A stretch of DNA of 5,696 nucleotides. Origin: Verrucomicrobiota bacterium. Lineage in GTDB: Bacteria > Verrucomicrobiota > Verrucomicrobiia > Chthoniobacterales > UBA10450. The notes beneath the pieces are model-generated. The model was not told where the DNA came from, searched no databases, and worked only from the letters and a program-made list of their open reading frames with translations. This document shows positions 1-5,462 of this stretch, piece by piece. Position numbers and translations under genes: made by a program. The stretch lies in the NCBI GenBank assembly GCA_003219225.1, contig QHPZ01000076.1, forward strand, positions 1 through 5,696. Direction: 5' to 3'. Numbering within the stretch: the first letter of the stretch is position 1; each line of letters begins with the position of its first letter.

Positions 1-570
1 CAGCGCGCGCGCGACGCTTTTAACGAGCGCTTCTGGTTCGCTGACGGCGGCTATCTTTATGATGTCGTGGATTGCGACGGCAAAAATGGAACGCACGACA
101 TTTCGTTTCGGCCAAACCAGCTCTTCGCCATCTCACTTGAAAATCCGGTACTCGACCAGGCCCGCTGGGGCGCAGTTGTCGATCTTGTAGAGAAAAAATT
201 ACTGACGCCGCTCGGATTGCGCTCGCTCTCGCCCGATGATCCGGAATACAAGCCGATTTACTCCGGCGATCTGCGTTCGCGCGACGGCGCTTATCACCAG
301 GGCACGGTGTGGGCCTGGCTCATCGGCCCGTTCGTTGACGCCTGGCTCAAAGTTCATCCCAACGACAAAGAGCGCGCGCGCAAATTTCTCGAAGTGTTCC
401 CGACTCATCTTAGCGACGACGGCTTCGGCACGATCAGCGAAGTGTTCGACGCCCGCGAACCACACCTGGCTGGTGGCTGCATCGCCCAAGCCTGGAGCGT
501 GGCCGAGGTGTTGCGAAGCGTCCCAACCGTGTTGGCCGAACGAATACTACTTGATGCCCGAAACCGCTGA
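1..570 (+). CDS. Glycogen debranching enzyme (amylo-alpha-1,6-glucosidase), C-terminal part
   Basis: The gene is truncated at the left edge; 189 residues remain, read in frame from base 1 to the TGA at 568-570. The product should hydrolyse alpha-1,6 branch stubs of glycogen in the cytoplasm, as the amylo-glucosidase (GDE_C, (alpha/alpha)6 toroid) domain does. Visible family marks are FNERFW and DGGYLYDVVD near the start, RPNQLFAISL about residue 37, RDGAYHQGTVWAWLIGPF about residues 94-111, and TISEVFDAREPH followed by GGCIAQAWSVAE about residues 144-170. The glutamate in ISEVFD (fragment residue 147) is a plausible catalytic acid or base by family analogy, not proven here. The protein ends a few residues after the last conserved helix, which is normal for the family, so the C-terminus looks intact. 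Its last 17 nt overlap the start of the channel gene, suggesting co-transcription. Other glycoside hydrolases of the same fold are possible, but the combined motifs favour a debranching enzyme. Confidence 0.9.
   Translation, partial: QRARDAFNERFWFADGGYLYDVVDCDGKNGTHDISFRPNQLFAISLENPVLDQARWGAVVDLVEKKLLTPLGLRSLSPDDPEYKPIYSGDLRSRDGAYHQGTVWAWLIGPFVDAWLKVHPNDKERARKFLEVFPTHLSDDGFGTISEVFDAREPHLAGGCIAQAWSVAEVLRSVPTVLAERILLDARNR
554..570 (+). other. 17-nt gene overlap, debranching enzyme stop and channel start
   Basis: The channel ATG at 554 lies inside the final codons of the debranching enzyme, whose TGA is at 568-570. There is no recognisable Shine-Dalgarno sequence before 554, so translational coupling from the upstream gene is the likely route of initiation. 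This is inferred from spacing only. Confidence 0.6.
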
Positions 571-1569
571 GGAAGTCGGCAAAAAACCCGAGGTCCGCGA
601 GGAGCTCGCCAAAACGGCCGGCGAAAAAAAGCCGCGCGAAAAAGTCAAAGCCCGCGGCACCGATAAATTCTGGTTCGTAACTCACGCGCTGCTGCTGGTC
701 GGGTGCGTTGCGCTTTATTATCTGCTCGGCTCGAAAGTCATTCCTTTGCCAGATGCGCAACTCGAACTCGGGCGGCGGCTCATTCGCGGCACTGCCTTCG
801 TCGTCATCGTGCTCGCGCTGGCCAAAGCCATTTCGGTTTATGGGCTTGGACGCATCGAAGACGCTTCTACGCGTTTTACTCTTCGGCGCATTGAGCATCT
901 CGTTGCCGGCCTCGTTATCGCCATCATCGTCATCTCAGTCATTTTCGTTAACTGGTATGCTGCGCTGACCGCGCTCGGCTTCGGTTCGATCATTCTCGGC
1001 CTGGCCGTGCAAACACCGATGACCAGTTTCATCGGCTGGATTTATCTGTTGATTCGGCGCCCCTATCGCGTCGGCGACCGCATCAAGATGGGCGATGCCA
1101 CCGGCGACGTGATCGACGTCAGCTATCTTGACACCACTCTCTGGGAGTTCGGCGGCCAATATATCTCAGGCGATCACCCGAGCGGACGCATCATCAAGTT
1201 CCCCAACTCCAAGGTGCTCAATTCGATGGTCTGGAACTATTCCTGGCCCCTCTTCCCCTACATTTGGAACGAGATCTCGCCCAGACGATGCAAAAGATCG
1301 TCGAAGAAGAACTCGGCGAAGAAATGATCGAACGAATCGGCGTCTATCGCGACTTGCTTGCCCGCACCCCGGTGGATGAGCTGGAAGTGCGCGAGCGGCC
1401 GCGCGTGATTTTTCGGGTTGATGAAGTCACCTGGGTTGACGCCATCGTTCGCTATCTCGTCCCGCCACGCGAAGCCGGCCCCACCAAAAGCCGCCTCATC
1501 CCAAAACTCCTCGCCGCCCTCAATGCCGCGCCGGAAAAAGTCATGTTCCCCAAAGGCGACGCCCGTTGA
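554..1569 (+). pseudogene. MscS-type mechanosensitive ion channel, disrupted by a frameshift
   Basis: MscS channels are inner-membrane pores that open under membrane tension and release solutes on osmotic downshock. ATG 554 is chosen because it is the first plausible in-frame start; residues before it are out-of-frame debranching enzyme. Residues 1-38 are charged and Lys/Glu-rich. Membrane helices lie about 41-58, 79-96 and 116-132, then a Gly/Ala-rich pore helix (ALGFGSIILGLAVQ, about 140-153). The beta-domain motif RRPYRVGDRI (168-177) and KFPNSKVLNS follow. Reading in frame 2 reaches FPYIWNEI (residues 234-241) and then turns to unrelated basic residues before TGA 1325-1327, giving 257 residues. 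The proper C-terminal domain (AQTMQKIVEEELGEEM through VMFPKGDAR) is in frame 1, ending at TGA 1567-1569. Between the halves the usual beta strand after WNEI is lacking, so a small deletion is more likely than a single-base error. The truncated protein keeps the pore but lacks the C-terminal alpha/beta domain. Sequencing or assembly error remains possible. Confidence 0.85.
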
Positions 1570-1610
1570 GCGTTTGGTTGCACGATTGATTTTTTCGCGC
1601 ATTGCTTTTG

Positions 1611-1642
1611 CGTCTGTAGCGGCGGTCTATGACCGTCGCATT
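1611..1642 (+). repeat. Hairpin repeat, copy 1 (upstream of the L,D-transpeptidase)
   Basis: A 32-nt unit starting CGTCTGTAGCGGCGG. It matches 2668-2699 at 30 of 32 positions. It folds as a 9-bp stem, GCGGCGGTC (1619-1627) against GACCGTCGC (1631-1639), with one G-T wobble and loop TAT. The two differences from copy 2 (1625 and 1633) are paired to each other in the stem, so the change is compensatory. The stem ends 8 nt before the ATG at 1648, so it covers the place where a ribosome binding site would be. It resembles REP-type dispersed palindromes. It has no following T-run, so it is not a typical intrinsic terminator. Confidence 0.8.
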
Positions 1643-1647
1643 CTTCG

Positions 1648-2667
1648 ATGAGAACGCGAACGGCAACAGCGATTATCACAATGTCGATCTTGTGCGGCAT
1701 CGCCATCGGCGCGCAGAGGCGGATAGCGGTTCCGATTGGCCCAATACCGCCGGCGCCGAAGCAAAAAGCGACGCCGACGATCATGATCGCGTTACCGAAT
1801 TACGACGAGCTAACGGCCACGCGGCTCCAGATTTTTTTGGACAATAGCGATTTCGGGCCGGGCAAGATCGACGGAAAAATGGGCGAGTTCTTTCGCAAGG
1901 CGCTCGTCTCCTACAAGCACGCGCACGCCACGCGCGAGACCGGGTTCATCGATCAATGGATGCTCGATCAGGTGCCGGTGACGTTCACGACTTACACGAT
2001 TAAAGGCGACGACCTCGCCTATGTCGGCGATTTGCCGTCGAGCCACGAGGAGCAGGCGCGTAAAAAATTTCTGCCTTACACTTCGCTGCTCGAGTTTGTC
2101 GCCGAACGTTATCATTCGGCCGAGGCTTACATTCAAAAACTCAATCCCGGAACGGATTGGGAACACCTCGAGCCGGGCGACGAGTTGAAAGTGCCGAATG
2201 TATTGCCGTTCGAGATCGAAAACATCAAAGAAATGAAACTCGTGCCGAACAAAGCGTTCGCGGCGCGCAAAATTTATGTCGATACCAAGGAGAGGCTCCT
2301 CGAAGTGTTCGACAATAACCAGCTCGTGTGCGTTTTCCCGATCACGCCCGGCTCGACCGCACTGCCGGCGCCGGTCGGCACCTGGAAGATCGTGGGCGCC
2401 GCGACTTGGCCGTGGTTCCGTTATGACGAAGGCATGCTCAACTACGGCGTTCGCACTGAAAACTATTTCAACCTTCCCCCGGGTCCGAACAATCTGGTGG
2501 GCGTGGTCTGGATGGGGTTGGACCGACCCGGCATCGGCATGCACGGCACGAACAATCCCGAAACGATCGGCCGCGCCGCCAGTCACGGCTGCATTCGCCT
2601 CGCTAACTGGGACGCCATTCGTGTGAAAGACCTGGTGAGCGTCGGGAACACCGTCATTATTTTCTGA
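1648..2667 (+). CDS. Exported L,D-transpeptidase (YkuD domain) with LysM-like region
   Basis: The predicted 339-residue enzyme forms 3-3 cross-links in peptidoglycan, or anchors proteins to it, outside the cytoplasmic membrane. ATG 1648 is the first start after the in-frame stop at 1630-1632 and gives a basic n-region (MRTRTATA) plus hydrophobic core, with likely signal peptidase I cleavage near IGA/Q (after residue 22). Starting at Met12 (ATG 1681) would lose the basic n-region. Residues about 51-96 resemble a peptidoglycan-binding helical domain (LQIFLDNSDFGPGKIDGKMG). Residues about 115-185 look LysM-like (TYTIKGDD, IQKLNPG, LEPGDELKVPNV). The YkuD catalytic domain spans about 206-339, with MHGTNNPETIG and SHGCIR; His313 and nucleophile Cys315 are present, along with Arg317. 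The domain is complete to a normal C-terminus (VSVGNTVIIF). The gene is flanked on both sides by copies of one hairpin repeat. No clear Shine-Dalgarno sequence is seen. Exact cross-linking specificity cannot be told. Confidence 0.93.
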   Translation: MRTRTATAIITMSILCGIAIGAQRRIAVPIGPIPPAPKQKATPTIMIALPNYDELTATRLQIFLDNSDFGPGKIDGKMGEFFRKALVSYKHAHATRETGFIDQWMLDQVPVTFTTYTIKGDDLAYVGDLPSSHEEQARKKFLPYTSLLEFVAERYHSAEAYIQKLNPGTDWEHLEPGDELKVPNVLPFEIENIKEMKLVPNKAFAARKIYVDTKERLLEVFDNNQLVCVFPITPGSTALPAPVGTWKIVGAATWPWFRYDEGMLNYGVRTENYFNLPPGPNNLVGVVWMGLDRPGIGMHGTNNPETIGRAASHGCIRLANWDAIRVKDLVSVGNTVIIF

Positions 2668-2699
2668 CGTCTGTAGCGGCGCTCTATGAGCGTCGCATT
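2668..2699 (+). repeat. Hairpin repeat, copy 2 (directly after the L,D-transpeptidase stop)
   Basis: This begins the base after the transpeptidase TGA and matches 1611-1642 in direct orientation, differing only at 2682 and 2690. It forms the same 9-bp stem, GCGGCGCTC (2676-2684) with GAGCGTCGC (2688-2696), loop TAT. The two substitutions swap a G-C pair for C-G, preserving the stem. Confidence 0.8.
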
Positions 2700-2732
2700 A
2701 ATTCGTCCGACGGTCGTAGACCGCCGCCACAG
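2671..2732. repeat. Inverted pair of hairpin repeats (BIME-like)
   Basis: The left arm 2671-2695 (CTGTAGCGGCG...) and the right arm 2708-2732 (...CCGCCGCCACAG) are reverse complements at 21 of 25 positions, separated by 12 nt. The right arm is therefore a third, inverted copy of the unit, and it keeps its own small stem GGTC/GACC. The whole can fold as one long imperfect hairpin or two short ones. Placed between two same-strand genes, it may stabilise or end the transpeptidase transcript, but no T-run follows. Confidence 0.75.
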
Positions 2733-2789
2733 AAATCAAAAATATTTCGCGCTAAATCGCGCCCCCCGGCGTCTAGGCTTTAGATCGAC
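2733..2789 (+). other. Short AT-richer leader before the sigma factor gene
   Basis: This 57-nt stretch follows the inverted repeats and includes a local AT-rich run (AAATCAAAAATATTT, from 2733). It is the only place between repeat and sigma gene where a promoter for the sigma/anti-sigma unit could lie. I could not find a convincing -35/-10 pair, an ECF-type GAAC...GTC pair, or a Shine-Dalgarno sequence. Promoter function is inferred from position only. Confidence 0.25.
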
Positions 2790-3347
2790 ATGATGGATGC
2801 CAATGAGCGCGAAATTTATCGAGCGGCCATTCACGGCGATCGCGACGCATTCGAAATGATCATCCGCACCCACAGCCGAACTCTTTTCGCCATTGCTTAC
2901 GGCATTCTGCAAAACCGCGAAGAAGCCGAAGATGCGGTGCAAGATGCGCTCGTCAAAGCCTGGAAATCGCGCTGGCGCGTCCGCAACCCGGAAAAATTCC
3001 CAGCCTGGCTGTGCATGATCGCGCGCCACCGCGCCCGTGACGTTTTCCGCAAACGCCCGCGCGTTTCGCAAACAGATCTGGAGGGAGTCGCCGCGGCGAC
3101 TCCCACTATTTATGCTCCCGACGTCGCCAACACCAGTGCGTCGTTAGATCGACAATTACACTCCGCGCTCGCTGAATTGCCCGACCTCCACCGCAGCGCG
3201 CTGATGCTCCGTTACTTCGAAGAGATGGACTACGCCTCAATTGAAAAACTCCTCGGCATCAGCAACGGCGCGCTCCGCGGAATCCTCGGCCGCGCCCTCG
3301 CCTCGCTGCGCAAACAGCTTCGCCCCGCTCTTGCCTCACTTGAATGA
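2790..3347 (+). CDS. ECF-type RNA polymerase sigma factor
   Basis: This 185-residue group 4 sigma factor should direct RNA polymerase to a small regulon when released by its anti-sigma partner. Sigma region 2 spans about residues 10-88, with the region 2.2 core AEDAVQDALVKAW (46-58) and the region 2.3/2.4 part FPAWLCMIARHRARDVFRKR (70-89). Region 4 spans about 123-177: LPDLHRSALMLRYFEEMDYASIEKLLGIS, then NGALRGILGRALASLRKQL. The recognition helix is unusual, since the common GTVKSRLxRAR pattern is replaced by GALRGILGRAL. The linker (about 90-122) includes GVAAATP, encoded by a perfect 22-bp palindrome. ATG 2790 is followed at once by a second ATG (2793), and either could be used. The stop is one base from the ATG of the anti-sigma gene, a hallmark of co-translated sigma/anti-sigma pairs. 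The ECF subgroup cannot be assigned by eye. Confidence 0.93.
   Translation: MMDANEREIYRAAIHGDRDAFEMIIRTHSRTLFAIAYGILQNREEAEDAVQDALVKAWKSRWRVRNPEKFPAWLCMIARHRARDVFRKRPRVSQTDLEGVAAATPTIYAPDVANTSASLDRQLHSALAELPDLHRSALMLRYFEEMDYASIEKLLGISNGALRGILGRALASLRKQLRPALASLE
3083..3104. repeat. Perfect 22-bp palindrome inside the sigma factor gene
   Basis: GGGAGTCGCCG (3083-3093) is followed with no spacer by its exact reverse complement (3094-3104). It lies in the linker between sigma regions 2 and 4 and encodes the bland stretch GVAAATP (residues 99-105) in frame. It could be an in-frame dispersed palindrome or an mRNA hairpin. As a hairpin, the central bases would form the loop, leaving about a 9-bp GC-rich stem. 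Confidence 0.8.
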
Positions 3348-3348
3348 C

Positions 3349-5361
3349 ATGACACTGCACGACGACATCGACACTTATCTCGCCGCCGACCTCCACAACG
3401 AGCTCTCGGCCGACGAGCAAAACAAACTGCACGCTCATCTCGTCGAATGCGCCACGTGCCGAAAACTTCATCAGGAAACAAAAAGCATGAACAACATTCT
3501 CGAAGAAAATCTCGCCGCCGAAAAAGCAGACCCGACGTTCGAGCAGCGAATGCTCGCCAGCTTTCGCAATCGTATTCCGCAGAGAAGCGGTGGCCTGACA
3601 AAATTGATTTTCGATCTTATGCGGCTGCGGTCCGCACAGGTTACCGCGGTGGCCGCCGTTTTGCTCGGGCTTGTTCAGGTCGGACGAATGGTCACCGGCG
3701 AGGGTGCCGCTCCGGCGCGCAAGTTGGGTTATCGCGACGAGCACCATTTTGCCGACCGACAACTGAACGCGCCATTCCAACGATCGGCAGACCACAGTTC
3801 AGCGCAGGCAAGTCAGCTCGCAGCGGGCAGAGCGGACGCTCTTATAGCCTCCGAAGAGAACAGTTTTGCTTCGGCGCCGGCAGCGCCAATGACGCAAGGC
3901 GAAAAAGACAAAATAATCGCAACTGAAGATCGTCGTGAGTTCGCGACGAAAATGGCAAAAGCCGCGTCTGCCGAAGCGGCGCTAGCGGCGCAGGCCAAGC
4001 CTGCCGAAACGCCTGCGGTCGTCGCGAATCGCAAATTGATCCGCAATGCCAATGTCGAGCTGGAGATCGCGAGTTTCGACGACGTCGTGCAGAAGATTAC
4101 CGCTTTCGCCAGTGAAGACGGCGGTTTCATTGCCACGACCAGTTCAAACAAGCAGGCGAATGGGAAATTGCGCGGCGCTGTTGTCGTCAAGATCCTGCCG
4201 GAAAATCTCGATCGATTTCTGCAAAAGATTCGCGGGCTCGGCGAATTGAAGAACCAGACGCTCGGCACCGAAGACATCACCAAGGCTTACTTCGATACCG
4301 ACGCGCGACTAAAGAACGCGCGGGTGATGGAGCAACGCTTGATCGACATGTTGAAAACCAAGACCGGCAAAGTTTCAGATTTGCTCCAGGTCGAAAAAGA
4401 GCTCGGCCGCGTGCGCGAGGACATCGAGAAGATGCAAGGCGAGCTGAAGTTTTGGGATTCGCAGGTGCAGTTCGCGACCGTCACGATTTCCCTCGCCGAA
4501 AAAGACATGGAAGAACCCGCGGCATTTCTCCTCAAGGAACGCGCGCAGCTCGCGCTTTACGCGCCGGATGTGGAGAAAGTTTACAATGACATCAAAGCGC
4601 TCGCTTCACCGAAGACTCAAATCACGAACGCACAACTCGATCGCGATAACACCGGGCGCGTCTCGGCGCGATTGTCGATCTTGATCGCACCGGAAGAGAG
4701 TGATGCGCAGATCGCGCGTGTTAAAACAATGGGGCGGGTCGACAATTTTCAGGTGCAAACCGAGCGCGTGGCGCAGGGCGGCACCGGGATGTCGCAGAAC
4801 GCCAGGACGAAGCGCGATAAGGTCGAATTGAACATCACGATTTCGCGCGAGGAACAGGAGCAAGCGTTCCAGCAAACAAGCCTGCGCATTCGAACCTCAG
4901 CCGTTGACCAAAAGTCGAAGGAGCTGCGGACGCTCACCGAGAAACAAAACGGCCGCGTGCGCAGCTCGACTTTCAGCCGCGACCCGGATGGTCGCGAGTT
5001 CGCGAACGTCTCGCTGCGTGTGCCGATGAAAAATTATCCGGCACTGATGGAATCGCTGAATGCGCTTGGCAAAGTCGAAAACGTGAGCGTGCAGCGGCAG
5101 GACCGCACCGGCGCGCAGATCGACGAAGCGAACGCGCCGGCCGATTTGTCGATCCAGGTTTACAGCCAGGGTAACATCGTTTCCCACCAGAGCGGTTTGC
5201 TCGCGACACTGCGCCGCACCATCGCGCAGAGCGCAGGCGCGATCATGTGGAGCCTGCGCATGATCGGCGTGGCAATCGCGTTTTTGGCTCCGTGGGTGAT
5301 CGCGCTCGTCGCGCTCATCTTGATTGCAAAACGAGTCGCCCAAGCACGACGGCAAAGGTAG
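3349..5361 (+). CDS. Anti-sigma factor fused to a DUF4349-type ectodomain
   Basis: The predicted 670-residue membrane protein should hold the adjacent sigma factor inactive in the cytoplasm and present a large domain outside. ATG 3349 is chosen because it begins one base after the sigma stop and places the anti-sigma domain at the N-terminus; further upstream extension would only overlap the sigma gene. Residues 1-45 are a zinc-binding anti-sigma motif, with His30-Leu-Val-Glu-Cys34-Ala-Thr-Cys37. A membrane helix lies about 95-112 (SAQVTAVAAVLLGLVQVG). Residues 113-227 are an Ala/Gln-rich linker. DUF4349 begins about 228 (RKLIRNANVELEI), with a coiled coil about 311-370 (LLQVEKELGRVREDIEKMQGEL). 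Two further stretches, about 408-475 and 513-584, resemble the first module. A C-terminal helix (about 636-660) ends in a basic tail (KRVAQARRQR). This predicts both termini in the cytoplasm and the middle outside. Ligand and release mechanism are unknown; DUF4349 function is not established. Confidence 0.88.
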   Translation: MTLHDDIDTYLAADLHNELSADEQNKLHAHLVECATCRKLHQETKSMNNILEENLAAEKADPTFEQRMLASFRNRIPQRSGGLTKLIFDLMRLRSAQVTAVAAVLLGLVQVGRMVTGEGAAPARKLGYRDEHHFADRQLNAPFQRSADHSSAQASQLAAGRADALIASEENSFASAPAAPMTQGEKDKIIATEDRREFATKMAKAASAEAALAAQAKPAETPAVVANRKLIRNANVELEIASFDDVVQKITAFASEDGGFIATTSSNKQANGKLRGAVVVKILPENLDRFLQKIRGLGELKNQTLGTEDITKAYFDTDARLKNARVMEQRLIDMLKTKTGKVSDLLQVEKELGRVREDIEKMQGELKFWDSQVQFATVTISLAEKDMEEPAAFLLKERAQLALYAPDVEKVYNDIKALASPKTQITNAQLDRDNTGRVSARLSILIAPEESDAQIARVKTMGRVDNFQVQTERVAQGGTGMSQNARTKRDKVELNITISREEQEQAFQQTSLRIRTSAVDQKSKELRTLTEKQNGRVRSSTFSRDPDGREFANVSLRVPMKNYPALMESLNALGKVENVSVQRQDRTGAQIDEANAPADLSIQVYSQGNIVSHQSGLLATLRRTIAQSAGAIMWSLRMIGVAIAFLAPWVIALVALILIAKRVAQARRQR

Positions 5362-5412
5362 GGGCGGTTCACCGAACCGCCCGCAGGCGATTGAGGTCAA
5401 TCGCCCCTACCT
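5356..5412. repeat. Compound palindrome (three-way-junction-like repeat)
   Basis: The outer arms AGGTAGGGGCG (5356-5366) and CGCCCCTACCT (5402-5412) are perfect 11-nt inverted repeats. Between and overlapping them are two further hairpins: GGGCGGTTC (5362-5370) with GAACCGCCC (5374-5382), and GGCGATTGA (5386-5394) with TCAATCGCC (5397-5405). A cloverleaf with a 6-bp outer stem and two 9-bp arms can form. The TAG stop of the anti-sigma gene (5359-5361) lies inside the first arm. It belongs to a different repeat family from the units around the transpeptidase. It may act as a transcription barrier, but no T-run follows. Confidence 0.8.
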
Positions 5413-5452
5413 AATCTCTTGCCCGCGCTGGCAACGAGTCATATTTTAGAAT

Positions 5453-5459
5453 GGAGGTG
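5453..5459 (+). promoter_or_regulatory. Ribosome binding site of the hydroxylase gene
   Basis: GGAGGTG is a near-ideal Shine-Dalgarno sequence, with 5 nt between its GGAGG core and the ATG at 5463. It decides the start: the in-frame ATG at 5451 overlaps this site and has no such motif before it. This is the only strong Shine-Dalgarno sequence seen in the window. Confidence 0.75.
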
Positions 5460-5462
5460 CCG

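Noticed and set aside
236..553. Open frame 2 extending the channel protein upstream of ATG 554
   Set aside because: It lies inside the clearly coding debranching enzyme in another frame; the residues are Arg/Ser/Pro-rich with no channel features. The real start is taken as 554.
434..898. Open frame on the - strand across the debranching enzyme/channel junction
   Set aside because: Both + strand genes show family motifs here. The antisense translation has no domain features.
1285..1327. Programmed -1 frameshift joining the two channel reading frames
   Set aside because: The needed shift is indeed -1, and A-runs occur (CAAAAG at 1291-1296), but no correct-phase X XXY YYZ heptamer or strong downstream structure is seen. 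A beta strand also seems to be missing, which frameshifting would not explain.
1588..1596. T-run after the channel gene as an intrinsic terminator
   Set aside because: No stable GC-rich stem directly precedes it; the only hairpin nearby (1619-1639) lies downstream of the T-run.
1810..2586. Long open frame on the - strand (258 codons)
   Set aside because: It is antisense to the L,D-transpeptidase, whose catalytic motifs are complete. The antisense product has no recognisable domain; long antisense frames are common in GC-rich genes.
3241..3348. Upstream in-frame extension of the anti-sigma protein
   Set aside because: It overlaps sigma region 4 in another frame and would place Ser/Ala-rich residues before a zinc anti-sigma domain that normally starts at the N-terminus.
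3990..4004. Small hairpin GCAGGC/GCCTGC with a 3-nt loop in the anti-sigma gene
   Set aside because: A 6-bp arm in an Ala-rich GC-rich coding stretch is expected by chance.
5451..5462. ATG 5451 as hydroxylase start
   Set aside because: It overlaps the Shine-Dalgarno sequence that serves ATG 5463 and has no such motif of its own.
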